Shown here: in pieces, positions 41,634 to 51,230 of the stretch
How positions within the stretch are numbered: position 1 is the stretch's first letter
How the letters are laid out: each line of letters opens with the position of its first letter
Assembly (NCBI GenBank): GCA_900315795.1
Contig: ONAM01000001.1
Location: 1-64,000, forward strand
Length of the DNA stretch: 64,000 nt
Source of the DNA: Candidatus Avelusimicrobium caledoniensis
Lineage (GTDB): Bacteria > Elusimicrobiota > Elusimicrobia > Elusimicrobiales > Elusimicrobiaceae
Reading direction: 5' to 3'
Translations under genes and position numbers: made by a program
The notes under the pieces: model-generated
Seen by the model: the letters and a program-made list of their open reading frames with translations, nothing else
What the model was told of the DNA's origin: nothing
Database searches by the model: none

Positions 41634-42311
41634 ATGATATTTACAGACACAGGTATTATTTTATTTCGGCAGGAATTTAGAGAAGCAGACCGGGTAATTT
41701 CTGTATATACCCGTCAGCACGGGCGCATCAATGTACGGGTGCCCGGGGTCCTGCGTACCGCCGGAAAACTAAAAGCACTCAGCGAGCCGTTTACCTGTGG
41801 GGACTTACGTATTTATGTGCGCCGCGGCGGGGTAATGGGTACGCTGACAGGCGGCAAAGCAAACAGCGTTTTCCCGGCGATTCGTACCGATTTAAAACGC
41901 CTAACACTTGCCTTGCACTTTTGCGAACTGATGTTGCGTTTAACCCCCCTTCACCAGCCAAGCGAAGGAAAATTTGATTTGTTACACCAAGCATTGACCG
42001 AGCTGGAATTTGCGGGAGCTAATCCGGCGTTTCAAGCGGCGTTTACGTTGCGGCTGATGATGCTTGCCGGGTTTGGGCTTGATCACCCGGTCTTGCAAAT
42101 TACGCCGCAATTTTGGCAAAAAATGCACGAAGATAAATTTAGTAATTTGCTTTTTAGTGAGCCGGAAGATTTGCTTTCTCTTGCCAAGTGCAACAACGTC
42201 TGCCGCCGTTTTTTAAACCAGTACCTGACGTATCCCTTACACACCGCCGAAGGTTTTGGCTTAAAAGAAGATACCTCTGTTTCTGCTTTAACTCCGCAAG
42301 TAGCAAAATAA
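41634..42311 (+). CDS. recO: DNA repair protein RecO
   Basis: Helps load RecA at single-strand gaps. The N-terminal OB-fold is typical: TGIILFRQEFREADRVISVYTRQHGRINVRVPGVLR. The helical C-terminal half carries LMLRLTPLHQPSEGKFDLLHQALTEL (in parts). The frame is open from ATG 41622, but that codon is inside TATGCT (41621-41626), the -10 box with TTGTAA 14 nt upstream of it, so the ATG at 41634 is used; it gives a leaderless mRNA and 225 aa. No zinc Cys cluster is visible. Confidence 0.88.
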   Translation: MIFTDTGIILFRQEFREADRVISVYTRQHGRINVRVPGVLRTAGKLKALSEPFTCGDLRIYVRRGGVMGTLTGGKANSVFPAIRTDLKRLTLALHFCELMLRLTPLHQPSEGKFDLLHQALTELEFAGANPAFQAAFTLRLMMLAGFGLDHPVLQITPQFWQKMHEDKFSNLLFSEPEDLLSLAKCNNVCRRFLNQYLTYPLHTAEGFGLKEDTSVSALTPQVAK

Positions 42312-42388
42312 CATAAACTTACCTCTACTATATTCCTCTGTTACCATTGGGTTGACAAGGGCCTTTCTGTATATGTTGTCCTTTCGCG

Positions 42389-42419
42389 TTGTCCCTCATA
42401 GAAACGCTACGGGATGACG
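42389..42419. repeat. Short relic of the TGTCAT...ATGAC palindromic element
   Basis: TTGTCCCTCATAG faces CTACGGGATGACG, an imperfect inverted pair resembling the ends of the elements found in pilin leaders. It lies in the recO-pilin F gap and has no internal part. Confidence 0.5.
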
Positions 42420-42439
42420 AGCGAGAGAAAAAATAAAAC

Positions 42440-42467
42440 TTGACATCGTTTTTTTTTTTGCTACATT
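42440..42467 (+). promoter_or_regulatory. T-tract pilin promoter 4
   Basis: TTGACA (42440-42445), spacer TCG-T11-GC (16 nt), TACATT (42462-42467). AAAGGAGG precedes the ATG at 42497. Confidence 0.85.
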
Positions 42468-42496
42468 TTGTTTAATGATATAACAAAGGAGGTTGT

Positions 42497-43177
42497 ATGC
42501 AAAGAGAAAAAGGAAATGATGTTATAAAAAACAGACGTCACCCTGAACTTGATTCAGGGTCTCACCTTATTAGAATAAACAACGAGATCCCGGATCAAGT
42601 CCGGGATGACAGCATTTTGGGTGTCCGGGATGACAAACCTTTATTCAATAACGGCAACAACGCATTTACGTTAATTGAATTATTGGTAGTCGTACTCATT
42701 ATCGGTATATTGGCGGCGGTGGCGTTGCCGCAATATCAGAATGTTGTGTGGAAATCACGCGGAACACAACTCTACGTGGCGGTACAAGCGTTGCACGCGG
42801 GTCAAAAGGCGTATTATCTGGCAAATGGTACGTGGGCCACGACGTTTGATGAATTATCTATTGAAATACCATTTAAAGATGCCTGTACCGGAAGCGAAGG
42901 GGCTACATCTTTTAATCCTACACTCACGGACTGCCGGAGGGATAAGTATGGGTTTGCCTATATTGCCGGAGGCGGAACATCTGCTGCCCTGTTTCGTTCA
43001 GATTCTCCCAAATATCGTTGGTCCGGGTTTATGATTCCCGAATCTGAAACGAACTCTCGCCAAGATGAGTTAATGTGTGCAGATATAGGAAACGGAAGAA
43101 AGAGTTTTTGCGCCTTGATGGGTTACAATACCAAGATCCTTTGTAACGAGTATGGGGTTTGTTTGTACAATAAATAA
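42497..43177 (+). CDS. Type IV pilin-like protein F with 56-aa leader (226 aa)
   Basis: Pilin helix from residue 57 after Ala (NNA, then [17 protein letters not shown]). The 56-aa leader is mostly a palindromic repeat translated as RRHPELDSGSH...IPDQVRDD...VRDD, a peptide pattern well known from repeat DNA misread or read as protein. Here the ribosome site and promoter sit before the long leader, so it is likely translated. The mature part has several Cys (DACTG, TDCRRD, LMCADI, SFCALM, ILCNEY, VCLYNK), more than its sisters. Confidence 0.85.
   Translation: MQREKGNDVIKNRRHPELDSGSHLIRINNEIPDQVRDDSILGVRDDKPLFNNGNNAFTLIELLVVVLIIGILAAVALPQYQNVVWKSRGTQLYVAVQALHAGQKAYYLANGTWATTFDELSIEIPFKDACTGSEGATSFNPTLTDCRRDKYGFAYIAGGGTSAALFRSDSPKYRWSGFMIPESETNSRQDELMCADIGNGRKSFCALMGYNTKILCNEYGVCLYNK
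42536..42635. repeat. Palindromic element in the leader of pilin F
   Basis: CGTCACCCTGAA...TTCAGGGTCTCACC opens it, GATCCCGGATCAAGTCCGGGATGACA follows as a hairpin (about 42589-42611), and a shorter copy TGTCCGGGATGACA (to 42635) closes it. No stop codon in the pilin frame. Confidence 0.75.
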
Positions 43178-43203
43178 TTATTTTTTTTGACAAAGTTTAT
43201 CAT

Positions 43204-43234
43204 AAAAAGCCCCCCGGTTTATCCAACCGAGGGG
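43204..43234. terminator. Bidirectional terminator: pilin F and the ncRNA candidate
   Basis: CCCCCGGTT and AACCGAGGGG form the stem. The minus strand continues with CTTTTTATG (strong), the plus strand with TCTACTTTTCTT (weaker). Confidence 0.8.
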
Positions 43235-43648
43235 TCTACTTTTCTTCCTTCATCATTACTCCTTTACTGCATGCACTGCTTGCAGGCAACCGCGGGATTT
43301 AAGCCAAGCCCTCCGGTTCATCCTCCCAGCCGAAGCAACTCATCAACCGGGCACAGAACCCACACGGAGCACGCGGCAACCAACCACCGCCAACAACCAC
43401 GCTCCACCACAGATACCTGATCCTTTCCGCACGCCCGAGCACATACACAACGCACCACCCGAACGCACCCGGCCAGCCAACCACACGCACACCCCGCCTA
43501 AACCACGACCACCGGAACGACCGGACAGCCACATCTAAACAAGGCCCGCACGCACAGCTCACCAGCAACCGGCATCTGCCAACGAGTGCCATCTCACGGA
43601 CACCCTCAAACGGCCTGACACCCAACTGCCTGCGGATGTACAACCATA
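43205..43648 (-). ncRNA. Probable structured non-coding RNA, about 440 nt, class unknown
   Basis: On the minus strand TTGACA (43681-43676), a 16-nt spacer and TATACT (43659-43654) form a near-ideal promoter, and CCCCTCGGTTGGATAAACCGGGGGG followed by CTTTTT ends the unit (43234-43204). The transcript is very rich in G and U and poor in A, unlike coding DNA around it. Its ends can pair: GCAGGCA near the 5' end (43633-43627) is the exact complement of TGCCTGC near the 3' end (43288-43282). I tested by eye for RNase P, tmRNA, SRP and 6S signatures and found none. A 114-aa frame exists in it but has a TTG start and an implausible Trp/Gly/Arg/Val composition. Confidence 0.65.
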
Positions 43649-43653
43649 CTGTT

Positions 43654-43681
43654 AGTATAATGGAAAAGTGAAATTTGTCAA
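43654..43681 (-). promoter_or_regulatory. Promoter of the ncRNA candidate
   Basis: TTGACA, 16 nt, TATACT on the minus strand. This is the strongest consensus promoter in the window outside the pilin genes. Confidence 0.8.
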
Positions 43682-43756
43682 GGGGTAATTTTAAAATTAT
43701 TTTTTCCGTCGGGAAAATGCAAAAAAATATATTTTTTTATGCTATTTGAATATCCC

Positions 43757-43783
43757 AAAGACCTATTTGTCTTTTAGGTCTTT
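43757..43783. promoter_or_regulatory. Inverted repeat AAAGACCTA...TAGGTCTTT upstream of the ankyrin gene
   Basis: Nine-base arms (43757-43765 and 43775-43783) separated by 9 nt. A TATACT box follows at 43814-43819 with no good -35, consistent with an activator site. A GGAG ribosome site precedes the ATG at 43853. Confidence 0.65.
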
Positions 43784-43852
43784 TGTCCCTGTTTTTTAAC
43801 CGATAAATCTTTATATACTAATGGTGTAAGAAATTATGTTAGGAGAAAATCA

Positions 43853-45373
43853 ATGAAACATACTAATTTGATCGCCGCACACATGATACTCGCAGCCGCA
43901 CTCGTTTTAGTGCCGTCTGCGTCCTTTGCACAAAAAGGCAAAATAGTAAAAAACGTCGTTAAATCGGCAACGGGCAAAGCTCCCGTAACATTAGCAGAGG
44001 GAGCCGGCAATGCCGGACGCAATTTGAAAGCAGGTCTTAGTAGCACAAGCGTTGTAGAAAATATGGGACGTGGCATAATTTCCGTTCCGGGCACGCCCAC
44101 GAATCCGGCCGTTAATACGCCTAGCATCCATGTTCCCGCGATAGGAACTAACCCCGGCCCAGAAACATTAAATGCTACCAGACCTACTCCGTCTGTTCCG
44201 CTTGTTAGTACCCCGTTGGTAGATCGGAAAATAATGGAAGCAGGACGGGCAAACAATCCCGAATTTGAAATTAGGGAAGGCGGATTACCCCGTGGTTCAA
44301 CCGAGTTTACGTTACCGACGGCTACCGCCGGTAGCGGTCGTAAACCGCCCGTAACACCGACCGTTCTTGCCGCTGAAATGCCGGAAATTCCCGGCGGTAA
44401 CGGAGCGTCCGGTAAACCGGATATGGGCCCACAAATAAAAATTATTCCTCTAAAAACCGAGGACGAAGTGTTAATTCTTCCCACAGATATGCAAAATTTG
44501 ATTAAAACAATGACGCAAGCAGCGATGAAGACGATAAAGGATTTCGATTCACCAGAAGGAATTACTTTTATAGAAAACCTACTTAAAGGCGTGCCTACTT
44601 ACTCCCGTTTGGCAACGGCCAATTACCTGCAGACGTTAGGGGTGGATGTTTCGACCATTGTAAAAGCTTCCGGTAACTATCCCTCTATCCTTAAAAAGTT
44701 CTTGCCTATGGCTAGCGACCCAGGATTACTGAGCGAAGATCTGTTCTACCACAGCCACTACAATGAGGAAACCTTACCCATACTGCTGGACCATTCAGGC
44801 TTGCGCCAAATTAATTCATTTTTGTTTACCTTCATACGGGAGCAGAAGTTTGAACTGGCGGACAACCTGATTGATAATTATGGAGCCGATATCAACGAGG
44901 TTTTACAACTATTCTTTTATTATGAACTCAATGTTAACGAGGAAGCGATGGCTGCAATGTTACAATTCTTCGCAGACAGAAACGCAGACTTTAACCAGGT
45001 TTTTGATGAATATGGTGCTCCTATGGCCATCCATAAAGCAGCGTATCATGGTTATGCTGAAATGATACCTTTTTTGAAAGAATACGGAGCGGATGTCAAT
45101 GCTCAAGACGCTCAAGGCAATACGCCTTTACATATAGCGATAACATCTCCGGAGGAAAGCAGATTTGTGGTGATTGATGCTTTGTATCAGGCGGGGGCAG
45201 ACCCGGCTATTGAAAATAATGCGGGGTTGAACGCTTGGCAACAAATTCAGGATGAACTGTCCCATACGTACCGGTGGAGTGAAAGGTATCAACATCTAAA
45301 AGATATGCAAGAGTTATTGAAACCATTGAAACCCAAAAAGACAAAATACTTTCGCCATCCGGTTGCTTTCTAA
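43853..45373 (+). CDS. Exported ankyrin-repeat protein, 506 aa
   Basis: Signal peptide MKHTNLIAAHMILAAALVLVPSASFAQ. Residues about 30-200 are Pro/Thr/Gly-rich and probably unstructured. The C-terminal half is helical and includes recognisable ankyrin units: GAPMAIHKAAYHGYAEMIPFLKEYGADVNAQDAQGNTPLHIAI (in parts) and a following unit ending in AGADPAIENNAGLNAWQ. Earlier segments (FELADNLIDNYGADINEVL) look like degenerate units. Ankyrin stacks bind other proteins. With an export signal it may act in the periplasm, on the cell surface or on a host; none of these is shown. Its promoter shares the GACCTA operator with other exported proteins. Confidence 0.85.
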   Translation: MKHTNLIAAHMILAAALVLVPSASFAQKGKIVKNVVKSATGKAPVTLAEGAGNAGRNLKAGLSSTSVVENMGRGIISVPGTPTNPAVNTPSIHVPAIGTNPGPETLNATRPTPSVPLVSTPLVDRKIMEAGRANNPEFEIREGGLPRGSTEFTLPTATAGSGRKPPVTPTVLAAEMPEIPGGNGASGKPDMGPQIKIIPLKTEDEVLILPTDMQNLIKTMTQAAMKTIKDFDSPEGITFIENLLKGVPTYSRLATANYLQTLGVDVSTIVKASGNYPSILKKFLPMASDPGLLSEDLFYHSHYNEETLPILLDHSGLRQINSFLFTFIREQKFELADNLIDNYGADINEVLQLFFYYELNVNEEAMAAMLQFFADRNADFNQVFDEYGAPMAIHKAAYHGYAEMIPFLKEYGADVNAQDAQGNTPLHIAITSPEESRFVVIDALYQAGADPAIENNAGLNAWQQIQDELSHTYRWSERYQHLKDMQELLKPLKPKKTKYFRHPVAF

Positions 45374-45388
45374 AGATTGATTAAGAAA

Positions 45389-45423
45389 AAACTAACCCCC
45401 GATAGAACCGGGGGTTAGTTTTT
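45389..45423. terminator. Bidirectional terminator: ankyrin gene and glyS
   Basis: ACTAACCCCC (45391-45400) pairs with GGGGGTTAGT (45410-45419), with T runs on both strands. Confidence 0.9.
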
Positions 45424-45437
45424 GGGCGAATTTTAGT

Positions 45438-47513
45438 TTATAACTTGGTAATATCTGCGCCTGTTTGCGCTAAACACGCACGCACACGCGCCAGTAGGGC
45501 AAGGCGGTTATTGCGCACGGCGGCGTCTTCGGCGTTGACCATGACTTCCTTAAAGAAAGTTTCCAACGGCGTTTGGAACGCCGTGCACGTTTTTAAGCGG
45601 TTTAAATAACCGTTTTTATCCGTTGTTTGCGGTAAAGCGGCCACTTGTTTTTCTACGGTTTGCACCGTTTCAAAAAGCGCTTTTTCCGCCGGAAGTTCCA
45701 AAAGATTTTCTTTTGCGGGCCCCGGCGTAAAATCGGCTTTTTTAAGGATATTATTTACGCGTTTGGCGGCTTCCAACACGGCCCCAAAGGCCGCATCGGT
45801 CTTGACGGTTTCCAATGCGCTGACCAGATCTTCCACTTGCGCAAGCGGCATTTCATACCAGTTAGAAACTGCCTCTAACATACCGGCTTGGTGTCCGCGC
45901 TGTTCAAGCACTAAGGCCACACGCGCTTTTAAAAACGCGGGCAGTTCTTGGGTGCCTTTGTCTGCCGTTCCCGCCGGATACAACGCGCGCGATTTTTCCA
46001 CCAATTCTTTTAAAGAAACGGGCAGCGCGTTTTCCAACAAGATGCGCACCGCGCCAAACGCTTGGCGGCGCAAGGCAAAGGGGTCCTCACTTCCCGTCGG
46101 AATTTGCCCGATTAAGAAGTTGCCAACGAGTGTATCTATTTTACCTGCTAAACTAACCAGTTGCCCCGCTTTGTCCGACGGCAAGGCAGAGGTACTTGTT
46201 AGCGGATAGTAAAACTCTTCCATCGCTTTAGCGGCGTCTTTATGGCCTTCTAAGGCGGCGTACTGCCCGCCCATATATCCTTGTAATTCGGGGAACTCAT
46301 ACACCACATGGCTGGCCAAATCGGCATACGCGTGCGAAGCGGCATAATCTACCGTTTCTTTAAGTGCGGTTTGGCCCGTCTTTTCGCACAGCCACAACGC
46401 AAGTGCTTGCGTGCGGGCCGATTTTTCATACAGCGAGCCAAGCCCCTCTAAAAATTGAATGTTTTTGAGTTTATTTTTAAAGGTTTCAAGGCCTTCTTTT
46501 TTATCGTTTTCAAAGAAGAACACCGCGTCGGATAAACGCGCGGACATTACTTTTTTAAACCCGTCACGTACTTCGTTTTGGTTGACCGAAATACCGTCGC
46601 GAACAGCGATAAAATACGGTTGCAACTCGCCTTTGGCGTTAAGCACCGGGAACATTTTAATTTGCTTTTTTAAGACGGTGGTAATGAGTTCTTTGGGCAG
46701 TGTTAAAAACTTAATTTCAAAGTCCCCGCTGACCGCCACCGGATGTTCGGTAAACCAAACGGTTTCTTCCACCAAATCTTCGTCCAAATCGGCCCGGTAA
46801 CCACGCGCTTTAGCTTCGTTAGACACCGTTTTGATAAGCGCGTCTTTGCGCTCTTGCGGCATGACCAAAATCGGTTGCGGTTGGTTGCGCAAAAGTTCGG
46901 CATACGCTTGCGCGTCGGCGGTGGCTACTTTAATCGGTTTGCGCCCGAAAGAAGATAGCGGATACGTGTTGCGGTTAGACGTTACACCCGCGACGGTAAA
47001 CTTAATGACTTTGTTTCCGTACAAACCGATGAGCGAGCGGATCGGGCGTCCGTAGCGAAGGCCCGATTCTTCCCAAATCATATTTTTAGCAAACTCTAAA
47101 CCCGTTACTAACCGCGTAAAAATTTCCGGCAAGAGTTTGGCGGTTTTTTCGCCTTTGATTTTTACTTTGGCGTAAATAAAAGGCCCTTTGTCGGTTTCTA
47201 CGACGGTTAATTTTTCCGGCGCAAGTCCGTTTTTTTGTGCAAATCCGGCACTTTGCGGCGTGAAATTGCCGTTAGCGTCTTTTAATAATTTGGCGGGCGG
47301 CCCTTTGACTTCTTTTTGCACGTCGGCCGATTTATCTGCGATATTGACAATTTCCACCACCAAGCGGCGGTACGTACCAAACGCGTGGATACGCTCATAC
47401 GAAATGCGTTTTTCCGTCAGTAAATCAGCGGCTAATTTTTCCAGTTGCGCCAGAGCCGGTTTCATAAACCGCGCGGGCAAGTGCTCTACTCCGATTTCCA
47501 ATAAAGCGTTCAT
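45438..47513 (-). CDS. glyS: Glycyl-tRNA synthetase beta subunit
   Basis: Beta chain of the tetrameric bacterial glycyl-tRNA synthetase. The N-terminus [21 protein letters not shown], the TYRRLVV segment and the long helical C-terminal region (ending [17 protein letters not shown]) fit. The start at 47513 overlaps the glyQ stop as ATGA and has GGAGG upstream; the longer frame would begin inside glyQ. 691 aa, normal. Confidence 0.96.
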   Translation of the reverse strand: MNALLEIGVEHLPARFMKPALAQLEKLAADLLTEKRISYERIHAFGTYRRLVVEIVNIADKSADVQKEVKGPPAKLLKDANGNFTPQSAGFAQKNGLAPEKLTVVETDKGPFIYAKVKIKGEKTAKLLPEIFTRLVTGLEFAKNMIWEESGLRYGRPIRSLIGLYGNKVIKFTVAGVTSNRNTYPLSSFGRKPIKVATADAQAYAELLRNQPQPILVMPQERKDALIKTVSNEAKARGYRADLDEDLVEETVWFTEHPVAVSGDFEIKFLTLPKELITTVLKKQIKMFPVLNAKGELQPYFIAVRDGISVNQNEVRDGFKKVMSARLSDAVFFFENDKKEGLETFKNKLKNIQFLEGLGSLYEKSARTQALALWLCEKTGQTALKETVDYAASHAYADLASHVVYEFPELQGYMGGQYAALEGHKDAAKAMEEFYYPLTSTSALPSDKAGQLVSLAGKIDTLVGNFLIGQIPTGSEDPFALRRQAFGAVRILLENALPVSLKELVEKSRALYPAGTADKGTQELPAFLKARVALVLEQRGHQAGMLEAVSNWYEMPLAQVEDLVSALETVKTDAAFGAVLEAAKRVNNILKKADFTPGPAKENLLELPAEKALFETVQTVEKQVAALPQTTDKNGYLNRLKTCTAFQTPLETFFKEVMVNAEDAAVRNNRLALLARVRACLAQTGADITKL

Positions 47514-48385
47514 TTCGCGGCCTCCTCTTTCTTCTCTACACTCTCCACATACGCTTTGGCACACGCTTTAGCCAAATTGCGGATCTTGGTGATGTTATTC
47601 GTGCGGTCGGACACGCTAATGGCCCCCCGCGCTTCTAACATGTTAAAGTAGTGCGATAACTTCATCGTGTTATCATACGCCGGAAGATACAACCCTTTTT
47701 TGCAAAGAGCCAAACATTCTTCCTCACATTCTTGGATATAGCGGCGCAAGTGCTCCACGTTAGATTCTTCAAAATAGTAATGCGAAAATTGGCGTTCACC
47801 TTCGTGGTGTACGTCGCGGTAGGTAACTTGGTCGTTCCAACGCACGTCAAAGACGTTATCTACTTTTTGGCAATACATCGCAATACGCTCTAATCCGTAA
47901 GTAATTTCTACCGTGATAGGGTTTAAGGCATATCCGGCCATATTTTGAAAGTACGTAAATTGCGTGATTTCCATACCGTCTAGCCAAATTTCCCAACCTA
48001 CGCCGGAGGCCCCTAACGTGGGCGATTGCCAATCATCTTCTATCCAGCGCACGTCGTGCTCTTTGGGGTCCAACCCAATGGCTTTTAGCGAATTTAAATA
48101 AAGTTCTTGGATATTAGCCGGGGCAGGTTTCATGATTACTTGATATTGATAATACTTACCCAAGCGGTTGGGGTTTTCGCCATAGCGGCCGTCAGCGGGG
48201 CGGCGGCAGGGCTCAATATAGGCGCGGTTAACGGGTTTAGCCGTTAGCGAGCCGAAAAAAGTTTCCGGGTTATAGGTACCGGCTCCTTTTTCTACGTCGT
48301 AGGGTTGGACAAGGATGCATCCTTGTTTCGTCCAATACGTGTTCAAAGCGGATATAATATCCTGAAAATTCATACCGTATTTCAT
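47510..48385 (-). CDS. glyQ: Glycyl-tRNA synthetase alpha subunit
   Basis: Catalytic alpha chain. Diagnostic segments: [37 protein letters not shown] (in parts), [17 protein letters not shown], and [21 protein letters not shown]. 291 aa. TATAAT lies about 10 nt before the first ATG, leaving a leader of a few bases; a second ATG at codon 5 is also possible. Confidence 0.97.
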   Translation of the reverse strand: MKYGMNFQDIISALNTYWTKQGCILVQPYDVEKGAGTYNPETFFGSLTAKPVNRAYIEPCRRPADGRYGENPNRLGKYYQYQVIMKPAPANIQELYLNSLKAIGLDPKEHDVRWIEDDWQSPTLGASGVGWEIWLDGMEITQFTYFQNMAGYALNPITVEITYGLERIAMYCQKVDNVFDVRWNDQVTYRDVHHEGERQFSHYYFEESNVEHLRRYIQECEEECLALCKKGLYLPAYDNTMKLSHYFNMLEARGAISVSDRTNNITKIRNLAKACAKAYVESVEKKEEAAK

Positions 48386-48451
48386 AAGTAACTATATTAT
48401 ATAAAATAAGCGGGCTACCCGGCGAGGTAGCGAAATTTATACAATATTTGT

Positions 48452-49111
48452 ATGATTACGCACATCGTTTTTGATATGGACGGGCTTTTGTTGGATACGG
48501 AGATGATTTATTTCATCTGCTACCAACGTGCCGCACGCAAATGGGGAAAAGAATTTCCCTTTGAACTGTTTGAACAATGCGTGGGAATGAGTCCGGCCGA
48601 TTCAAAACAAATTATTGATAATTATTATAAAGGGACCGTGGACGTACCCGCTTTGTATCAGCAAACGGGAAAAGAGTTTGAAGATTATTTAGCGCGCGAC
48701 GGGGAAATTAACTTTCGGCCCGGCGCTAAGGAAGCGGTGGAATATTTTGCAAACCGCGGTTTTACGCTGGCGGTGGCATCTTCCAATATTCGCAAATGGG
48801 CGGAAGAAATGCTACAAAGAAAAGGCATTAAAAAATATTTTTCCGTTATTACTATGGCAGACGACGTAACCAAAACAAAGCCCGACCCGGAAATTTATTT
48901 AACCACCGCGGCCCGGTTAAATGCGTCGCCCGCGCAATGTCTGGCGTTTGAAGATTCCGTAGCCGGAGCTACGGCCGCTATCCGCGCAGGGCTTCGCACG
49001 TGCGTCGTGCCGCAAATCAAACAGCCCGATACGTTCGTGCGTGAACGCGCGTTTAAAATTTATCAGTCGCTTGATGATATTTACCCCGATATGGACGAGT
49101 TGCTTGGCTAA
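48452..49111 (+). CDS. HAD-family phosphatase (beta-phosphoglucomutase-like)
   Basis: 219 aa with all four HAD motifs: [10 protein letters not shown] (nucleophile Asp), VASSN, the Lys in [10 protein letters not shown], and [12 protein letters not shown]. The cap region lies between residues 15 and 80. Such enzymes act on sugar phosphates or nucleotides; the substrate cannot be read from sequence. TACAAT at 48440-48445 lies 6 nt before the ATG, another leaderless candidate. Its stop overlaps the convergent pilin G stop by 4 nt (CTAA). Confidence 0.88.
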   Translation: MITHIVFDMDGLLLDTEMIYFICYQRAARKWGKEFPFELFEQCVGMSPADSKQIIDNYYKGTVDVPALYQQTGKEFEDYLARDGEINFRPGAKEAVEYFANRGFTLAVASSNIRKWAEEMLQRKGIKKYFSVITMADDVTKTKPDPEIYLTTAARLNASPAQCLAFEDSVAGATAAIRAGLRTCVVPQIKQPDTFVRERAFKIYQSLDDIYPDMDELLG

Positions 49112-49791
49112 TTAGGAAGTTGATAGACTTTGTGTCCGCTTCCTTCTTTCCCTATATATGTTCCCCCCATAGATTTACAAGCTTTTTGATAAACGTCTGT
49201 ATTACCTGAACAATGTATGCCACTACGAGTATCTCCAGGTGTTGGATTATCAAAATAATAAGTGATATACCCCCGCGACCAAGTTTCATTATTTACCCGT
49301 GGTGTTCCAACTAATACCCGCGGGTTAAATCCGTTTCCTACATTAAAAGATAATTCTATGGTTGCATTGGTAGATTGTATGACACCGCTTAACCAATTTG
49401 ATTGAGAGGTGGTAGCCGATACCGGCCCGATGTCTATATTAAGCATATCTAAATCTGCCGTATAGGCACCATTAGCTAAATAATACACTTCCTCTGCATC
49501 TTTAATAGCTTTAGCAAGGGTGTATGCTTGCACTAACCGGCTTTTGGCTACGGCTTGCTCGTATTTTGGCAATGCCACCGCCGCCAAAATACCGATAATA
49601 AGGACGACGACCAGAAGTTCAATGAGGGTAAATCCTTTTACGCTGTTATCAAAAAAGGGTGTCATCCCCGAATGTTTCTGTCGGGGATCTACTCCTTTTT
49701 CCGAAACAGCAACAAGGTTGAGATTCCTGAACCCTGCGGGCCGCCAAAATTTTGGGAATGACATTTTTTTATTTTTATTTTCTCTTTGCAT
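49108..49791 (-). CDS. Type IV pilin-like protein G with 53-aa leader (227 aa)
   Basis: Pilin helix from residue 54 after Gly (SVKG, then [17 protein letters not shown]). The frame is open to 49941 but the T-tract promoter (49832-49859) falls inside that extension, so ATG 49791 with AAAGGAG upstream is the start. Leader residues about 10-44 come from a palindromic repeat. The mature body resembles pilins B and C ([30 protein letters not shown]) and ends in IHCSGN...KACKSMGGT...YQLPN. Confidence 0.86.
   Translation of the reverse strand: MQRENKNKKMSFPKFWRPAGFRNLNLVAVSEKGVDPRQKHSGMTPFFDNSVKGFTLIELLVVVLIIGILAAVALPKYEQAVAKSRLVQAYTLAKAIKDAEEVYYLANGAYTADLDMLNIDIGPVSATTSQSNWLSGVIQSTNATIELSFNVGNGFNPRVLVGTPRVNNETWSRGYITYYFDNPTPGDTRSGIHCSGNTDVYQKACKSMGGTYIGKEGSGHKVYQLPN
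49660..49763. repeat. Palindromic element in the leader of pilin G
   Basis: TGTCATCCC (49660-49668) and GGGAATGACA (49754-49763) are inverted ends. A strong hairpin CCCCGA...TCGGGG is near the left end, and CCTGCGGGCCG near the right. Confidence 0.75.
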
Positions 49792-49831
49792 AATTTTATT
49801 CTCCTTTACTACGTGCCATATCATTAAACAA

Positions 49832-49859
49832 AATGTAGCAAAAAAAAAAACGATGTCAA
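49832..49859 (-). promoter_or_regulatory. T-tract pilin promoter 5
   Basis: On the minus strand TTGACA (49859-49854), TCG-T11-GC, TACATT (49837-49832). Confidence 0.85.
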
Positions 49860-49890
49860 GTTTTATTTTTCTTGGACGGTAAAAAGGCAT

Positions 49891-49923
49891 AAAAAAAGCA
49901 CACAACGCAACGGGTTGTGTGCT
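49891..49923 (-). terminator. Terminator of the small lipoprotein gene
   Basis: AGCACACAAC (49897-49906) pairs with GTTGTGTGCT (49914-49923); the minus strand continues TTTTTTT. Confidence 0.85.
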
Positions 49924-49943
49924 GTAAAGTAAAACAGTCAAAA

Positions 49944-50264
49944 TTATTCTTCTAAAATACTGGGGACGGGAAGTTCATCTTCCGGTGGAACGACACTTTG
50001 GGCGGACGCATCGCCGGAGTCGTTTTCTTCTTCCTCATCTTGCAAGGGCGTAATGGTCATTTCTTCGTACGTTTCATCTTGCAGGGAAAGATCTAACTCC
50101 ACGGGCTCGCTAGGCGTTTGGACCCGGTTTTTGCTCGGCTCGGACGAAACGACCGGAGCTTTTTGGGTTGTACCCGCCGTGCCGCGCGGATTCCACCACG
50201 CCGGTATTTCGGCACAAGCGGCTAAAAACAATAACGCAACCAAAATTCCAAGTTGTTTTTGCAT
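49944..50264 (-). CDS. Small lipoprotein, 106 aa
   Basis: [21 protein letters not shown] has a clear lipobox (LAAC). The mature part is acidic, rich in Glu/Asp/Ser/Pro, without a recognised domain. The frame is open further upstream, but TATAAT at 50271-50276 with TGAACA 17 nt before it puts the start at ATG 50264, 6 nt after the -10 box, so the mRNA is predicted leaderless. The promoter lies at the 3' end of lipA. Confidence 0.8.
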   Translation of the reverse strand: MQKQLGILVALLFLAACAEIPAWWNPRGTAGTTQKAPVVSSEPSKNRVQTPSEPVELDLSLQDETYEEMTITPLQDEEEENDSGDASAQSVVPPEDELPVPSILEE

Positions 50265-50271
50265 AAGTTTA

Positions 50272-51177
50272 TTATACTTTATCCGGCTTAATTTGTTCAC
50301 ATTTCGCTTGTAAACACGCCGCTTGGTACAACGCACCCGCCCGGTAACTGCTACGCACAAGCGGCCCGCTGGCTACCCCTTTAAAACCTAAAGATAAGGC
50401 ATATTCTTCCCACCTTTTATATTCTTCCGGCTCGGGGTAGCGCGCTACGGGATAGTGATTTTTTGACGGGGCTAAATACTGTCCTATCGTAATTAAATCT
50501 ACACCCGCACCGCGCAAATCTTTTAATAATTGGCGTATTTCTTCTTCCGTTTCGCCCAGTCCTACCATAAAGCCGGACTTTGTAAAAATGTGCGGAGCAT
50601 ACTTTTTACTGTTTTCTAATACGCCAAGCGTGCGCGTATATTGCGCGCCGACCCGTACCGATCCATATAAACGCGACACCGTTTCTATATTATGCGCGAG
50701 CACGTCGGGCCGCGCATCTAAGATAGTATGCAAGGCGTTTTCATCACCTTTCAAATCGGAGATCAGCGGCTCTACATTTACGTCGGGCGTGCGCGTATGG
50801 ATAGCTTGTATCACGCGGGCAAAGTGTCCGGCTCCGCCGTCTTGTAAATCGTCCCGCGTGGGCATGGTAAGTACGGCGTAACGGATGTGCCACTCATCAA
50901 CGGCTTGGGCCACGCGCTCCGGCTCGGTATCGTCGGGCGGTAGTGGTTTTTCGCGCGAGACCGCGCAAAAGCGGCAACCGCGCGTGCAACGCTCGCCCAG
51001 TACCATAAAAGTCGCATCGCCGCAGTTAAAACACTCCCCCCGGTTGGGGCATTTTGCCGCATGACAAACCGTGTGTAAAGCGTGGCGGGAAATAGAATCT
51101 TCCGCCGTCAGAGCCGTGGATGAACGCAAGGCGGCTTTATTTTTTCCCACCATTTCTTTAAGCCAAGTAGGTATCAT
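50272..51177 (-). CDS. lipA: Lipoyl synthase
   Basis: Inserts two sulfurs into octanoyl groups on lipoyl-dependent enzymes. It has both Fe-S motifs: the auxiliary cluster CHAAKCPNRGEC and the radical SAM motif CTRGCRFC, and the C-terminal RSSYRA whose Ser is a cluster ligand. 301 aa. TATAAT at 51184-51189 lies 6 nt before the ATG, predicting a leaderless transcript divergent from the SpoIID-like gene. No lipB or 2-oxoacid dehydrogenase gene is nearby. Confidence 0.96.
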   Translation of the reverse strand: MIPTWLKEMVGKNKAALRSSTALTAEDSISRHALHTVCHAAKCPNRGECFNCGDATFMVLGERCTRGCRFCAVSREKPLPPDDTEPERVAQAVDEWHIRYAVLTMPTRDDLQDGGAGHFARVIQAIHTRTPDVNVEPLISDLKGDENALHTILDARPDVLAHNIETVSRLYGSVRVGAQYTRTLGVLENSKKYAPHIFTKSGFMVGLGETEEEIRQLLKDLRGAGVDLITIGQYLAPSKNHYPVARYPEPEEYKRWEEYALSLGFKGVASGPLVRSSYRAGALYQAACLQAKCEQIKPDKV

Positions 51178-51230
51178 ATTTAAATTATACTAAAACCGGC
51201 CCGACGGTAATATGATAAAATAAAAGCGAT

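Noticed and set aside
43299..43643. 114-aa open frame on the minus strand within the ncRNA candidate
   Set aside because: TTG start, no ribosome site, and a composition dominated by Trp, Gly, Arg, Val and Cys that mirrors the G/U-rich RNA. I see no domain.
43209..43680. RNase P RNA or tmRNA at the structured region
   Set aside because: I could not find the conserved GAGGAAAGTCCGGGC/ACAGAA-type blocks of RNase P on the transcribed strand or a tRNA-like end with a resume frame.
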